The notes under the pieces are model-generated. The model was not told the origin of the DNA and searched no databases. It saw only the letters and a list, made by a program, of their open reading frames with translations. The translations under genes were made by a program, and so were the position numbers. Positions 26,173 to 35,220 of a stretch of DNA of 64,000 nucleotides are shown piece after piece. The DNA lies in assembly GCA_934394435.1 (NCBI GenBank), contig CAKRRN010000003.1, forward strand, positions 1-64,000, written 5' to 3'. How positions within the stretch are numbered: position 1 is the stretch's first letter; every line of letters begins with the position of its first letter. This DNA comes from an uncultured Bacteroidaceae bacterium (GTDB taxonomy: Bacteria > Bacteroidota > Bacteroidia > Bacteroidales > Bacteroidaceae).

Positions 26173-28737
26173 TTATTTGAGTATGCTGATTAGTGCCACC
26201 ACTACGCTTGCCAACGATGCGCTTCCACTGGCAATAGCCATCACCTCACCTGTGGTCATACGTTTTGTCTGCTGCTTGGTTGGCACTACGATTTCTGTTC
26301 CTGGTTGTATGTCGTTACTGTTGTGCTTCCTTATCTTTTCTACGGCTCCATTCATATAGATAGCATATACACCTTTCTTTTTGGCTTTGTTGCCGTAGCC
26401 TCCAGCACGTTTGATATAGTAGGAGAGACTTTCTCCTTTCTTATAGTTCATGCTGATAGGATAGCTCACCTCACCGCTGATTTTTACAGTGTTGCTAAAT
26501 TGAGGCACAACCAATTGGTCTCCTTCGCGCAGTACTATGTCATATTGTCCTCCTGGCTCTTCCAAAGCTTTGTCTAAATTGACGGCAACGGGATATGTGC
26601 TTCCTAAGTCCATTTTCATCTGGAGTAGGGAGTCAGCTTGGTTGATGTTGTATCCTTTTTCGCTCTGCATGGCTTCTTCGTACATGGAAATCTGTGCTGC
26701 ACGCAAAGCGCTTTCACGCTGGAGTCGTTCGTCTTGTGTCATTATACGGTTCAAGCGTGCACCTTTACTGTAGCCTATTGAAGTCAGTCCTCCTGCTGCT
26801 TTTACCAGGTCGCTAAGACGGTATGCGTTGCTTGTCATGGAATATTGTCCCTCAAAGTTAACGCATCCCGTTACACTCACGTTACGCTGCTCGCTGTATG
26901 AGGGGCTCTTGCGTACGACAACCACATCAAAAGGTTTTAAGGTAAAGGATTTATCTTGCTTAGAAAAATTCTTGTCGATGGAGAAGCTGAACGCTTCTGC
27001 CATCTTTCCTTCGTCTTGAATGGAATTGGCATCGTTTACGCGGCGGAATACGTCAACTTTTGCAAGCGAGGCAGCGTCAGTCAGTCCTCCCGCTTGCAGA
27101 ATAAGATCTTCCACGGAAGTGCTGTCTGCAAATTGGTAAACACCAGGGTAGAGCACTTCACCGTTGATGGTAAGTGTCTGCTCGCCCTTCATATTTACAA
27201 TGCTTGGTATAAAGAGTACATCTCCTTTGCGTAGGGCAATATCTGGTTGCGAACCATTCAGTATGGCTTCTACGTTTACAGAAACCATCTCTAAAGTTAG
27301 GTCTTCCTTTTGTCTATGCATTACGGCGCGAGTCTGAAAAGCATCTTCTGCTAATCCATCTCCTGCCTTCAGCAAGTCGCGCACACTTTGGATGGCACCG
27401 CCCAGCTGAAATTGTCCTGGGTGTTTTACGGCTCCACGTATTTCTACCATGTTGCTATAGCGTGGTAAAATGCTGTCTACATAAAGTGAATCGCCGTCTT
27501 TTACACAGAACGATGACATCTGAAATTCGTCTATGGTATGGATGCTGTATTCCTCGCCTGCCTTTCGTGTGAGACGCACGTTCTTGGTGTAAGCGTTTCC
27601 AGCCATTCCACCAGCATAAGCCAACAGTTGTTTGACGCTTTCTGTAGATTTCATTTCATAGAACATCGGACGCTTAACTTTGCCCCTTACATTTACCAGA
27701 CAATCGTATGGACCTACCATGATGACATCGTTGTCCTCCAGGCGTACATTGCCCGAGCTATTTCCGTGCATCAGAAAATCGTATACATCAATGGTTGCTA
27801 TGTTACGGCCATTACGAAAGACTTTTATGTTACGCAATGTTCCTGTTTCGTTGATACCACCTGCAGCATATAAAGCGTTGAATGCGCTGCTCAAACTGCT
27901 TAAAGTATAGGTTCCTGGCATAATCACTTCGCCAACCACTTGCACCTGTATGCTGCGAATGTCTCCCACAGAAAGGTTGAATTGGCAGTCTGCGTAACGT
28001 TCTCCCAATTTATTTTTCAGAGTGGTCTTAGCTTGTTGCACGGTCAGTCCTGCCAGTTTGATAGGTCCGACCCCTTCTATTATTACCACTCCATCTGGTG
28101 AAATAGTGCTTTCGAATGTTTCCTGACTGGCTCCCCATACATCTATGATAACGTTATCTCCTGCCCCCAGTCTGTAATTGGATGGAGTAGCCATGTTCTG
28201 GTTAGGCTCAAAACTCAGATTCTTGTTGTTGAATATGTTGCGTCCGAATACCTGGTTCTCATCTCTAAAGTAGTTCTGGTAATAGATGAGCGAATCAATA
28301 TCCATGAAGTTTATTGCCTCATTCATCTCTTGCATTTGCTCATCTCGTGTTTTATTCTGATTCAGATTTTGGCTTTTTACCATGTAGCCATTCTGCTTTT
28401 GGAATTGTTCCAGGGCTTTTTCTTTGTTCGTTCTTTGCCGGTTTTTCCCCTTGTCAGAGGAGGTGAGGTCATTACCTTTTTTCAAGTCGACGGCACCCAT
28501 CTGTGCCTGTTCGGCTTCGTATTTACGCCTGATTCTTCGTAATTGATCCGTAGTTACTCCTTTCTGTAGTAGCTTGGTCACTATGGTTTGTTGGTTAGTC
28601 CCTTTTGCCTGTTCCTGCTTTACGAAGTCTATAATCTGACTGTCGGTCATTTTCTGTGCGGATGCTCCCAGAGAACATAACCCTATGGCAGCAATCAGAA
28701 CCATTCTTCTATAAATTGTTTTATATCTTTTTTCCAT
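26173..28737 (-). CDS. wza: SLBB-domain polysaccharide export protein (Wza-like)
   Basis: From the ATG at 28737 this encodes 854 residues. An upstream extension to 28860 is open but runs through the preceding gene and lacks a signal peptide, so 28737 is preferred: MEKRYKTIYRRMVLIAAIG with SLGASAQ as the cleavage site. A Bacteroidetes-type N-terminal helical region (DSQIIDFVKQEQAKG) is followed by the poly-export domain (YRLGAGDNVIIDVWG) and repeated SLBB domains with phrases such as VRGKVKRPMFYEM, VEIRGAVKHPGQFQLGG, ING EVLYPGVYQF, VTGCVNFEGQYSM and ISGEVSYPIS. It forms the outer-membrane exit channel. There is no lipobox. It starts inside the last codons of the sugar transferase gene. Confidence 0.92.
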   Translation of the reverse strand: MEKRYKTIYRRMVLIAAIGLCSLGASAQKMTDSQIIDFVKQEQAKGTNQQTIVTKLLQKGVTTDQLRRIRRKYEAEQAQMGAVDLKKGNDLTSSDKGKNRQRTNKEKALEQFQKQNGYMVKSQNLNQNKTRDEQMQEMNEAINFMDIDSLIYYQNYFRDENQVFGRNIFNNKNLSFEPNQNMATPSNYRLGAGDNVIIDVWGASQETFESTISPDGVVIIEGVGPIKLAGLTVQQAKTTLKNKLGERYADCQFNLSVGDIRSIQVQVVGEVIMPGTYTLSSLSSAFNALYAAGGINETGTLRNIKVFRNGRNIATIDVYDFLMHGNSSGNVRLEDNDVIMVGPYDCLVNVRGKVKRPMFYEMKSTESVKQLLAYAGGMAGNAYTKNVRLTRKAGEEYSIHTIDEFQMSSFCVKDGDSLYVDSILPRYSNMVEIRGAVKHPGQFQLGGAIQSVRDLLKAGDGLAEDAFQTRAVMHRQKEDLTLEMVSVNVEAILNGSQPDIALRKGDVLFIPSIVNMKGEQTLTINGEVLYPGVYQFADSTSVEDLILQAGGLTDAASLAKVDVFRRVNDANSIQDEGKMAEAFSFSIDKNFSKQDKSFTLKPFDVVVVRKSPSYSEQRNVSVTGCVNFEGQYSMTSNAYRLSDLVKAAGGLTSIGYSKGARLNRIMTQDERLQRESALRAAQISMYEEAMQSEKGYNINQADSLLQMKMDLGSTYPVAVNLDKALEEPGGQYDIVLREGDQLVVPQFSNTVKISGEVSYPISMNYKKGESLSYYIKRAGGYGNKAKKKGVYAIYMNGAVEKIRKHNSNDIQPGTEIVVPTKQQTKRMTTGEVMAIASGSASLASVVVALISILK

Positions 28738-29353
28738 TGATGATAAGTTTTGCTGTGGTGAATAATATTTTTGTGTCCATCCATAAAGACCGTTTCTGGA
28801 AGTAAGCCAAATCCATTTGCAGACGTATGAGCATCTTCTCCATGGTATCTGTGTAACCATTGTAAATGGTTGCCCACGATGTCAGACCAGGACGCATCAT
28901 AAAGATGTATTCGTAGTCTAAATTGTGCTTCATTATCTCCTTGATATAGAACTCGCGCTCAGGACGTGGTCCAACGAATGACATCTCCCCCTTGAGTATA
29001 TTCCATAACTGAGGCAACTCATCCAGATGGTGGTCGCGTAACAGACGTTCCAATGAGCCAATGTCTTGTCCCAGGTGTGCTGATAATTGCGGACCATTGG
29101 ACTCGTAGTCAGTGGGCATCGTGCGGAATTTTAGAATGAGAAAGGGCTTTCCGCTCTTTCCAATTCTTTCTTGTTTAAACAACACGGGCCCCGTTTTTTC
29201 TCTGGCTATCAGTATGGCGATGACGGCTATAACTGGTGACAGAATGATGATTGCAGAAAATGATGCTATCACGTCGAACATACGTTTTACTACGTGTCCG
29301 ACTTGACTCATACCGTCGTTTATAGGCTTTTCCTCGTTTGTCTCTTGAATCAT
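28721..29353 (-). CDS. Undecaprenyl-phosphate sugar-1-phosphate transferase
   Basis: This encodes 210 residues, the short monotopic form of the bacterial sugar transferase family (PF02397). One re-entrant hydrophobic segment (MFDVIASFSAIIILSPVIAV) precedes GPVLFKQERIGKSGKPF, LKFRTM, LRDHHLDELPQLWNILKGEMSFVGPRPE (key residues DELPQ and FVGPRPE) and RPGLTSWATI. It starts repeat-unit synthesis by moving a sugar phosphate onto undecaprenyl phosphate. It is the first large gene of the operon and overlaps the start of the Wza-like gene by 17 bases. Confidence 0.95.
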   Translation of the reverse strand: MIQETNEEKPINDGMSQVGHVVKRMFDVIASFSAIIILSPVIAVIAILIAREKTGPVLFKQERIGKSGKPFLILKFRTMPTDYESNGPQLSAHLGQDIGSLERLLRDHHLDELPQLWNILKGEMSFVGPRPEREFYIKEIMKHNLDYEYIFMMRPGLTSWATIYNGYTDTMEKMLIRLQMDLAYFQKRSLWMDTKILFTTAKLIINGKKI

Positions 29354-29359
29354 ATTCGT

Positions 29360-29404
29360 TTACCAGCCTCTCAGTGTGCTTTGTACGTATTTATACGTAT
29401 ACAT
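29360..29404 (-). CDS. Possible 14-codon leader ORF of the polysaccharide operon
   Basis: On the minus strand an AGGAGG sequence (29416-29421) is followed 11 bases later by an ATG that starts MYTYKYVQSTLRGW and stops 6 bases before the sugar transferase ATG. Shine-Dalgarno sequences of this strength are rare in Bacteroidetes. The start region can fold (TACGTA-TTTA-TACGTA, 29384-29399). It may be a translated leader that couples or regulates the operon, or simply chance. No homologue is known to me. Confidence 0.35.
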   Translation of the reverse strand: MYTYKYVQSTLRGW

Positions 29405-29497
29405 AACGTTGTAACCCTCCTTTTTATTGTCTATCTGTTGGTATTTTTCATTTGGAATACTACATTGATATGAGATAATGGAAAGTTGTGGCTTTTC

Positions 29498-29530
29498 TTG
29501 TTGTCGTTTATAATAAAATGCTGTACCTTT
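29498..29530 (+). promoter_or_regulatory. ssrA promoter
   Basis: TTGTTG (29498-29503) and TACCTTTG (29523-29530) are about 20 bases apart. The tmRNA 5' end at 29562 lies about 30 bases further, consistent with a short processed leader. Confidence 0.75.
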
Positions 29531-29561
29531 GCCATCAGTAAGAGATAGACAACATCCTATC

Positions 29562-29963
29562 GGGGCTGACATGGATTTGACAGCAGGATGAGGTGTTGTG
29601 TAAGCACGCAGAGAGTCGGTGGTCGCTCTCTATAATCAATGGCTTCTCAAAGATTTATCTGGCGAAAACAATTACGCTCTCGCTGCCTAACTGAAGTACA
29701 GTAGGTTACTGGCTTTATCCTGACACCAGGTGTCGGGACGAGATGTCGCTCAATAAGCTCTTGCTCCGAAGCGTATTGGTATAGTGGCACAGCAAAATCG
29801 GGGATGGTCTGTCGTGGCCTCGCACGGTGGATGAGAAAACAGAGGATAAGGTGCAGATTGGTGGCTCAGGTCTTGTCTGCGCACGAAAAGCAAGTCTGAG
29901 ATAAGCGTGTAGAAAGCACAGGACGTCCCTGTTTGGACGAGGGTTCAATCCCCTCCAGCTCCA
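29562..29963 (+). ncRNA. ssrA: tmRNA (tag GENNYALAA)
   Basis: The 5' end GGGGCTG pairs with CAGCTCC (29956-29962), giving the 7-bp acceptor stem with A as discriminator. GGTTCAATCCC forms the T arm. The tag reading frame is 29661-29690 (GGC GAA AAC AAT TAC GCT CTC GCT GCC TAA), encoding GENNYALAA, the Bacteroidales form. CCA is not encoded. With SmpB it rescues stalled ribosomes and tags the nascent peptide for proteolysis. It sits divergently beside the polysaccharide operon. Confidence 0.97.
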
Positions 29964-29975
29964 CTCACAATAGGC

Positions 29976-30061
29976 AGATGCTCTGCATTGTTGTTACACG
30001 TTGCCGTAGGAACGGGATGTGTTGACAACAATAGGCGAGAGCGTCTGGCAGTTTTTTTTTT
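29976..30061 (+). terminator. ssrA intrinsic terminator
   Basis: A long imperfect hairpin, with CAGATGCTCT pairing AGAGCGTCTG, TTGTTGT pairing ACAACAA and ACAC pairing GTGT, is followed by ten T residues (30052-30061). Confidence 0.9.
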
Positions 30062-30108
30062 AGAGAAGAGAGTCAGTACTTACTGCTTTTAAGGAAATTA
30101 CAGAGTTT

Positions 30109-31290
30109 ATGAAAGAATTACAGCTCAAGTATGGGTGCAATCCCAATCAGAAACCTTCACGGATTTATATGGAAGAAGGTGAACTTCCCATAGAGGTTCT
30201 TAACGGAAGGCCAGGTTATATCAATTTTTTAGATGCACTGAATAGTTGGCAGTTGGTACGCGAGTTGCGCGAGGCAACAGGACTTCCTGCTGCTGCAAGT
30301 TTTAAGCATGTGTCTCCTGCAGGTGCTGCCGTTGGTCTTCCTTTGGACGATACTTTGGCGCATATCTATTTTGTGGATGACGTGAAGATTCCTCTTACTC
30401 CGATTGCGTGTGCCTATGCCAGAGCACGAGGTGCCGATCGAATGAGTTCTTATGGTGATTTCATTGCACTGAGTGATACGTGTGACTTGGCAACGGCTAC
30501 ACTCATAAAACGTGAGGTAAGTGATGGCGTGATAGCTCCAGACTATACAGAGGAAGCTTTACAGATTCTTAGGGAAAAACGTAAAGGGACTTACAACGTC
30601 ATCAAAATTGATCCTGCTTATCGTCCTGCCCCTATTGAGCACAAACAAGTCTTTGGCATTACTTTTGAGCAAGGACGTAATGAGGTTCGTTTGGATGACC
30701 CCTCGCTCTTCCAAAATATTCCTACAAAGAACAAGCTATTTCCCGATGAGGCCCGTCGTGACCTCATACTGGCACTTATCACGCTGAAGTATACTCAGAG
30801 CAATAGCGTATGTTATGCTAAAGGTGGTCAGGCTATAGGTATCGGGGCTGGTCAGCAGAGCCGTATCCATTGTACGCGTTTGGCTGGAACCAAAGCTGAT
30901 ACATGGTGGTTGCGTCAGCATCCCAGGGTGATGAATCTTCCTTTTGTGCCAGGCATACGTCGTGCAGACCGTGACAATACTATAGATTTGTTTATCGGGG
31001 AAGACTATATGGATGTGTTGGCAGAAGGAGAATGGCAGAAGTTCTTCACTGAAAAGCCTGAGCCTCTCACACGTGAGGAGAAGCGCGAGTGGATAGCTAA
31101 GAATACAGGCGTATCCTTGGGTAGTGATGCGTTCTTCCCATTTGGTGACAACGTGGAACGTGCGCATAAGAGTGGTGTGCAATACATTGCCCAGGCTGGC
31201 GGTAGTGTTCGCGATGACCATGTGATAGATACCTGTGACAAGTATGGCATAGCTATGGCGTTTACAGGTGTTAGACTTTTCCATCATTAA
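30109..31290 (+). CDS. AICAR formyltransferase, single-domain
   Basis: This encodes 393 residues matching only the formyltransferase part of PurH. The opening MKELQLKYGCNPNQKPSRIY and the active-site phrase AASFKHVSPAGAAVG carry the Lys-His pair, and KYTQSNSVCYAKGGQAIGIGAGQQSR (key part SNSVCYAKGGQAIGIG) is the substrate loop. It transfers formyl from 10-formyl-THF to AICAR in purine synthesis. The N-terminal IMP cyclohydrolase domain is absent, so that step must be done by another protein. No TAnnTTTG promoter is obvious. The adjacent small basic ORF starts 47 bases later. Confidence 0.93.
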   Translation: MKELQLKYGCNPNQKPSRIYMEEGELPIEVLNGRPGYINFLDALNSWQLVRELREATGLPAAASFKHVSPAGAAVGLPLDDTLAHIYFVDDVKIPLTPIACAYARARGADRMSSYGDFIALSDTCDLATATLIKREVSDGVIAPDYTEEALQILREKRKGTYNVIKIDPAYRPAPIEHKQVFGITFEQGRNEVRLDDPSLFQNIPTKNKLFPDEARRDLILALITLKYTQSNSVCYAKGGQAIGIGAGQQSRIHCTRLAGTKADTWWLRQHPRVMNLPFVPGIRRADRDNTIDLFIGEDYMDVLAEGEWQKFFTEKPEPLTREEKREWIAKNTGVSLGSDAFFPFGDNVERAHKSGVQYIAQAGGSVRDDHVIDTCDKYGIAMAFTGVRLFHH

Positions 31291-31337
31291 ACCGCATCCT
31301 TACCACATAGGTTGCATAATACCCATAGAGAATCAAT

Positions 31338-31556
31338 ATGAGTAATCAGTTTGGTGGAGACGATATAGATTCTGTCATTCAGGGAGGTGGGATCACCTTC
31401 CGGGCAGGAGCGCGCGATAAGGCGCCCAGTAAGGATGCTGATAAGGTCCGTACGAAAGCGAAGAAGAAGCAGTTTATAACGGGGGCACATGGGAGTGGAT
31501 CTTCAAAGATGAAAGCGGATATACGGCGTAAACGTGCTAACAGGCATAAAAAATAA
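31338..31556 (+). CDS. Small basic hypothetical protein
   Basis: This encodes 72 residues. The first third is Gly/Asp-rich (MSNQFGGDDIDSVIQGGG) and the rest strongly basic (KAKKKQFITGAHGSG, ADIRRKRANRHKK). It has an A-rich start context, a plausible distance from the preceding gene, and is followed directly by a strong terminator, all of which favour a real gene. I recognise no family. The basic tail suggests nucleic-acid or ribosome contact, which is inference. Confidence 0.6.
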   Translation: MSNQFGGDDIDSVIQGGGITFRAGARDKAPSKDADKVRTKAKKKQFITGAHGSGSSKMKADIRRKRANRHKK

Positions 31557-31568
31557 TTCAAGGAGTAT

Positions 31569-31613
31569 AGCCCAATAAGTACTATGTCAGGTCGATATAG
31601 AATTTATTGGGCT
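31569..31613 (+). terminator. Intrinsic terminator after the small basic gene
   Basis: AGCCCAATAA (31569-31578) and TTATTGGGCT (31604-31613) form a perfect 10-bp stem, followed by TCTTTATTTTTATTTTT. Confidence 0.92.
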
Positions 31614-31745
31614 TCTTTATTTTTATTTTTGTGTCAGTCAATCAAGGTGTCAGTGGAAACTTTGTGGAGCCCAAATTTCTACCGAATCCCAAAATCACTT
31701 GATAAGACACTCTTGAAAAAGTAATGCTATATTACTTTGCCATTT

Positions 31746-31806
31746 ATTACTATAATACTTGCTCATTTAATACGTATTAAAAGCGTATTATATTACTATA
31801 ATACTT
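31746..31806. repeat. AT-rich direct repeats flanking a palindrome
   Basis: ATTACTATAATACTT occurs at 31746-31760 and 31792-31806. Between them lies the perfect 16-bp palindrome TTTAATACGTATTAAA (31766-31781). Confidence 0.75.
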
Positions 31807-31856
31807 TACCGCCCATCTTTATTTGAAGAAATCCGCTGAGTCATCAATTAAATAAG

Positions 31857-31934
31857 TATCCTAAGATACTTGGCAAACTATCCTAAGATACTTGGCAATG
31901 TATCCTAAGATACTTTGAATAGTATCTTGGGTAT
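31857..31934. repeat. 22-bp iteron-like array
   Basis: TATCCTAAGATACTTGGCAA starts at 31857 and 31879, a shortened copy starts at 31901, and an inverted copy (AGTATCTTGGGTAT) closes the array at 31921-31934. The spacing between the direct copies is exactly 22 bp. Each copy contains a near-palindrome (GTATCCTAAGATAC). Confidence 0.85.
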
Positions 31935-32048
31935 GCGTCTGATAGACGCCATGGGGGGATTCTATGCAGCGTGACCTAATTTGTCGAGAGAATTCTTCCT
32001 CTCCTGTTTAGTCACACTGTTGCTTTTGGTGTGGATACAAAAATACAA

Positions 32049-32077
32049 GGTATAATAGATAAATGTCTGCTTATACC
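32049..32077 (-). terminator. Terminator of the hpt-M23 operon
   Basis: On the minus strand GGTATAA and TTATACC form a 7-bp stem followed by TTGTATTTTTG, just after the M23 peptidase stop codon. Confidence 0.7.
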
Positions 32078-32084
32078 TTTTGAA

Positions 32085-32774
32085 CTATTTTTGATGTTTT
32101 TCTTCCGTTGTGTGTTGGTGCTGTTTCTGCAGTTTCTCGTGTGTCTCCTTGTCTGCAACAGAGATATGTATCTGACCATTGGGCTGTTTTGTGAATACCA
32201 TCACCTCACGCTTGATGGAATGCTTGGAATGGTCATAAATCTTAGAGGAGTCAAATGCTTTCCCACGCACTCTGGTTTCAAAGTGCAGATGCTCGGTAGA
32301 TGCTCTCCCTGTGCGTCCTGTTAGGGCAATAGGCTGTCCTGCGTGCACCCAAGTTCCTTTCTTTACCAAATTGCGAACGTTGTGGCTGTAGGCAGTCTCC
32401 AGTCCGTTGGCATGACGGATAACTATGAAGTTACCATAGGCATAGAAGGGACCGCTTAGAATTACTTCACCAGGAAAAGCTGCGCGTATGGTATCTCCTG
32501 CTTTGGTCTTGATGTCTGTCCCTCCATGTCTACGACTGCCTCCAAATGGACTTATCACCTTTCCACCAGGTAGTGGGTAATGCCATTCTTCATCCGCATA
32601 ATTGGCAAAGTTGATGGAAAACTGTTTGGATTTCTCGAAAGGGTCTTTTGCGGCAGCCACCCTCATGACTTGCCATTCGTCAATATCTACCTGCTCATCG
32701 TCCTTTTGTGCTTGTATATTGCTTGAAAAGAACAGGCATGCCAATAGTGCGAGTACATTGGGTTTCGTTGTCAT
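32085..32774 (-). CDS. M23 family (lysostaphin-type) metallopeptidase
   Basis: This encodes 229 residues with a signal peptide (ending SNIQAQ). The catalytic region has the zinc ligands in RRHGGTD (HxxxD) and HLHFE (HxH), with GNFIVIRHANGLETAYSHN between. Such enzymes cleave peptidoglycan cross-links or stem peptides in the periplasm. It is the last gene of the hpt operon and overlaps the pgeF stop by 4 bases (ATGA). The C-terminal Gln/His/Lys-rich tail has no assigned role. Confidence 0.92.
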   Translation of the reverse strand: MTTKPNVLALLACLFFSSNIQAQKDDEQVDIDEWQVMRVAAAKDPFEKSKQFSINFANYADEEWHYPLPGGKVISPFGGSRRHGGTDIKTKAGDTIRAAFPGEVILSGPFYAYGNFIVIRHANGLETAYSHNVRNLVKKGTWVHAGQPIALTGRTGRASTEHLHFETRVRGKAFDSSKIYDHSKHSIKREVMVFTKQPNGQIHISVADKETHEKLQKQHQHTTEEKHQK

Positions 32775-33427
32775 GGTTTTATGAATATTCCGTTCATGTT
32801 ACGTCCTGTATTGATGGTTTCCCTGCGTGCGCTGAAGTAGTCTTGGCTTGTGCGTGTGCATATTCCTTGGATGAATATGTCTTTCACGCCAGCCTCTTGG
32901 AGCATCCACTTATTGGCTTCCCATAAGTCTATATGCCAACGCTCATTTCCTTTCCCGTCAGGAAAGCGCTTGGCTATGTGTTGCATAGGGAACTGTTCCT
33001 GCATAAAAGCCTTATAGACTTCGTCACCCACCTCAAACTGCTGTAATGAGATACCTGGTCCGATGATGGCATGTACGTGTTCGGGCTGGTCGGTCATCTG
33101 TATGAGGGTTTTAACGGCGATACGTGCAACGGTACCGCGCCATCCTGCGTGTATGGCTGCCACGGAGTGAAGTCTGTCATCATAAAGCAATACTGGAATG
33201 CAGTCTGCCGTCTTTACGCAAACACACAGATTGGGTGTGTCTGTGAATACTGCATCTGTGTCTTCGGGTCTTCCTGCTTGACTTACTTTCAGCACGTGGT
33301 CGGAGTGTGTCTGGCGAGGAAGTGCCAAGGTGTCCATTTGTAGTCCCAAGTCTTCGATGCAGCTGTCTTTCCCCGTGCTGAAAGCCGTAACCCAATCTGG
33401 AGTATCATATATGATTAGACTATTCAT
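32771..33427 (-). CDS. pgeF: PgeF/YfiH family protein (multicopper-like)
   Basis: From the ATG at 33427 this encodes 218 residues; an extension to 33457 would lie deeper inside obgE and is not favoured. [36 protein letters not shown] (key part [11 protein letters not shown]), [14 protein letters not shown] and [16 protein letters not shown] are family signatures, including the His and Cys ligands. The family, once called laccase-like, edits peptidoglycan precursors containing L-serine in E. coli and has purine nucleoside activities in other bacteria. The gene overlaps obgE by 8 bases. Confidence 0.9.
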   Translation of the reverse strand: MNSLIIYDTPDWVTAFSTGKDSCIEDLGLQMDTLALPRQTHSDHVLKVSQAGRPEDTDAVFTDTPNLCVCVKTADCIPVLLYDDRLHSVAAIHAGWRGTVARIAVKTLIQMTDQPEHVHAIIGPGISLQQFEVGDEVYKAFMQEQFPMQHIAKRFPDGKGNERWHIDLWEANKWMLQEAGVKDIFIQGICTRTSQDYFSARRETINTGRNMNGIFIKP

Positions 33428-34592
33428 CCTCGTATTCGTAGTCCTCCAAGTCATCAATATCCTCTACAATATCCTCTTCATCAACGAACTCGATATCCTC
33501 GTCTTCACCCTCATCTTCCATTTCTGAGCGAAGCCATTCTGGATCCTTGTTGCGATGTACCAAGGTCTCTTGTTGTGAGATGGACTGTAGTTTGTTGCTT
33601 TCGCTGTTAAGCTCTTTCCAGAGTGTGTCTTTCAGATCTTGTATGCCAAGTCCTGCTACAGCGCTAATGAATACGTGGGGAATGTCTTCAGGCAGTTCTT
33701 CTGCCAGCATATCCATAAGTTCCTGGTCCAGCAGGTCGCATTTCGTGATGGCCAATACACGCTGTTTGTCCAGCAGCTCGGGATTGAATGTGCTCACTTC
33801 GCGTAATAGAATCTCGTATTCCTTACGTATGGAGTCTGTGTCTCCCGGAACCATAAAGAGCAAGAGCGAGTTGCGCTCGATGTGACGCAGGAATCTCAGT
33901 CCCAGACCACGGCCTTCCGAAGCCCCCTCTATGATACCAGGTATGTCTGCCATGACAAAAGACTGGTTGTCTCTGTATGATACGATGCCCAGTGACGGTT
34001 CCATGGTTGTGAATGGATAGTTGGCAATCTTGGGACGTGCGCTGGAGAGTGCGCTTAACAGTGTACTTTTGCCTGCATTGGGAAAACCAACCAGACCAAC
34101 GTCTGCCAAGAGTTTAAGCTCTAATACGACGGTTAGTTCCTGCATGGGTTCTCCTGGCTGTGCAAATCGTGGTGCTTGGTTTGTAGATGTGCGGAAGTTC
34201 CAGTTTCCGAGTCCTCCGCGTCCGCCTCTCAGCAGCATCACCACCTGTCCGTCCTCTGTAACATCACAGATGTATTCGCCCGTCTCAGCGTTGTATGCCA
34301 CGGTGCCACAAGGTACGTCAATATAGCGGTCTTCGCCTTTTGCTCCTGTGCTGCGACTTTGTCCACCATTGCCACCGTGACCGGCAAACACATGTCGCTC
34401 GTAGCGAAGGTGCAGTAGAGTCCAGTAGTTGTGGTTTCCACGCAGATACACATGACCGCCACGTCCACCGTCTCCCCCGTCGGGACCTCCGTTGGGCATG
34501 TATTTGGCCCTGTGCATGTGCATGGAACCTCTGCCACCTTTACCAGAGCGGCAGCAAATCTTTACATAGTCTACGAAATTTGATTCCGCCAT
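33420..34592 (-). CDS. obgE: Obg family GTPase
   Basis: This encodes 390 residues. A glycine-rich Obg fold ([27 protein letters not shown]) precedes the G domain with GFPNAGKST (P-loop), the switch region and DIPG. The C-terminus is strongly acidic ([15 protein letters not shown]). Obg links ribosome assembly to the stringent response. Its ATG overlaps the adk stop codon by one base (TAATG), so translation is coupled. Confidence 0.97.
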   Translation of the reverse strand: MAESNFVDYVKICCRSGKGGRGSMHMHRAKYMPNGGPDGGDGGRGGHVYLRGNHNYWTLLHLRYERHVFAGHGGNGGQSRSTGAKGEDRYIDVPCGTVAYNAETGEYICDVTEDGQVVMLLRGGRGGLGNWNFRTSTNQAPRFAQPGEPMQELTVVLELKLLADVGLVGFPNAGKSTLLSALSSARPKIANYPFTTMEPSLGIVSYRDNQSFVMADIPGIIEGASEGRGLGLRFLRHIERNSLLLFMVPGDTDSIRKEYEILLREVSTFNPELLDKQRVLAITKCDLLDQELMDMLAEELPEDIPHVFISAVAGLGIQDLKDTLWKELNSESNKLQSISQQETLVHRNKDPEWLRSEMEDEGEDEDIEFVDEEDIVEDIDDLEDYEYEDE

Positions 34593-35170
34593 TAGTTCTG
34601 TTGGTCAAGGAATGCAAAAATGCTGCCAATCATATCTTCCTTTGAAGGATGGTCTGCCCAGCGGAAAGTATGGCGCATGCCCTCTTTTTCAAACCATTCA
34701 GCCAGAGGTGCTGTCTGGTTGTGATATACCTCGAAACGCTTGCGAATGGTCTCTTCGTTATCGTCGGCACGTCCCTGCTCTTTAGCTCTGTTGAGCAGTC
34801 GTTCCATAAGTATGTCTTCGCTGACAACCAGTTCAATCATAACACCCATTTCGTGTCCACGCTCAGCCAACATCTTTTTCAATGCTTCTGCCTGTGCGAT
34901 GGTGCGGGGGAATCCGTCAAAGATAACACCTTTGCCTGCAGGCAGTTCGTCGTATGTCTTGGCCAAGATGCTAATCATCAAATCGTCAGGGATGAGCTGT
35001 CCGTTGTTGATGTATCCTTGAGCCAGTTTGCCAAGTTCTGTCTCAGCTTTGATTTGAGCACGCAACACATCTCCTGTGCTGATGTGTCCCATGCCATACT
35101 TTTCTACAATCATGTCGCTGTAGGTGCCCTTGCCTGATCCGGGGGCACCAAAGATGATGATGTTCTTCAT
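34592..35170 (-). CDS. adk: Adenylate kinase
   Basis: This encodes 192 residues, the short form without a zinc lid. It has the P-loop GAPGSGKGT, the AMP site HISTGDVLR and [14 protein letters not shown], and the lid Arg-rich region. It balances AMP, ADP and ATP. It is the second gene of the hpt-adk-obgE-pgeF-M23 operon, an order often kept in Bacteroidetes. Confidence 0.97.
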   Translation of the reverse strand: MKNIIIFGAPGSGKGTYSDMIVEKYGMGHISTGDVLRAQIKAETELGKLAQGYINNGQLIPDDLMISILAKTYDELPAGKGVIFDGFPRTIAQAEALKKMLAERGHEMGVMIELVVSEDILMERLLNRAKEQGRADDNEETIRKRFEVYHNQTAPLAEWFEKEGMRHTFRWADHPSKEDMIGSIFAFLDQQN

Positions 35171-35220
35171 AATCTTTTTACCTCAATGTTTATATTGTTG
35201 TCGTTTAGATTCAAAAATGT

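Larger units (their letters stand above)
31614..32048. other. Gene-less AT-rich stretch with palindromes and iterons
   Basis: No convincing ORF. It holds an AAAGTAAT/ATTACTTT hairpin (near 31718-31740), a direct repeat pair with a palindrome between, a 22-bp iteron-like array, and a GCGTCT-GAT-AGACGC hairpin (31936-31950). The rest is unremarkable. Confidence 0.6.

Noticed and set aside
28738..28860. Extended N-terminus for the Wza-like protein
   Set aside because: The extension lacks a signal peptide and lies in the sugar transferase gene; the start at 28737 begins a standard signal peptide.
29360..29572. 70-residue minus-strand ORF before the polysaccharide operon
   Set aside because: Most of it overlaps the tmRNA 5' end and promoter. 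Only the last 14 codons (with their own AGGAGG) were kept as a possible leader ORF.
31857..31934. CRISPR array
   Set aside because: The repeats are contiguous with 2-base gaps rather than separated by unique spacers, and no cas genes are present.
32031..32324. 97-residue plus-strand ORF over the M23 peptidase gene
   Set aside because: Hydrophobic complement of a well-supported peptidase; no start signals.
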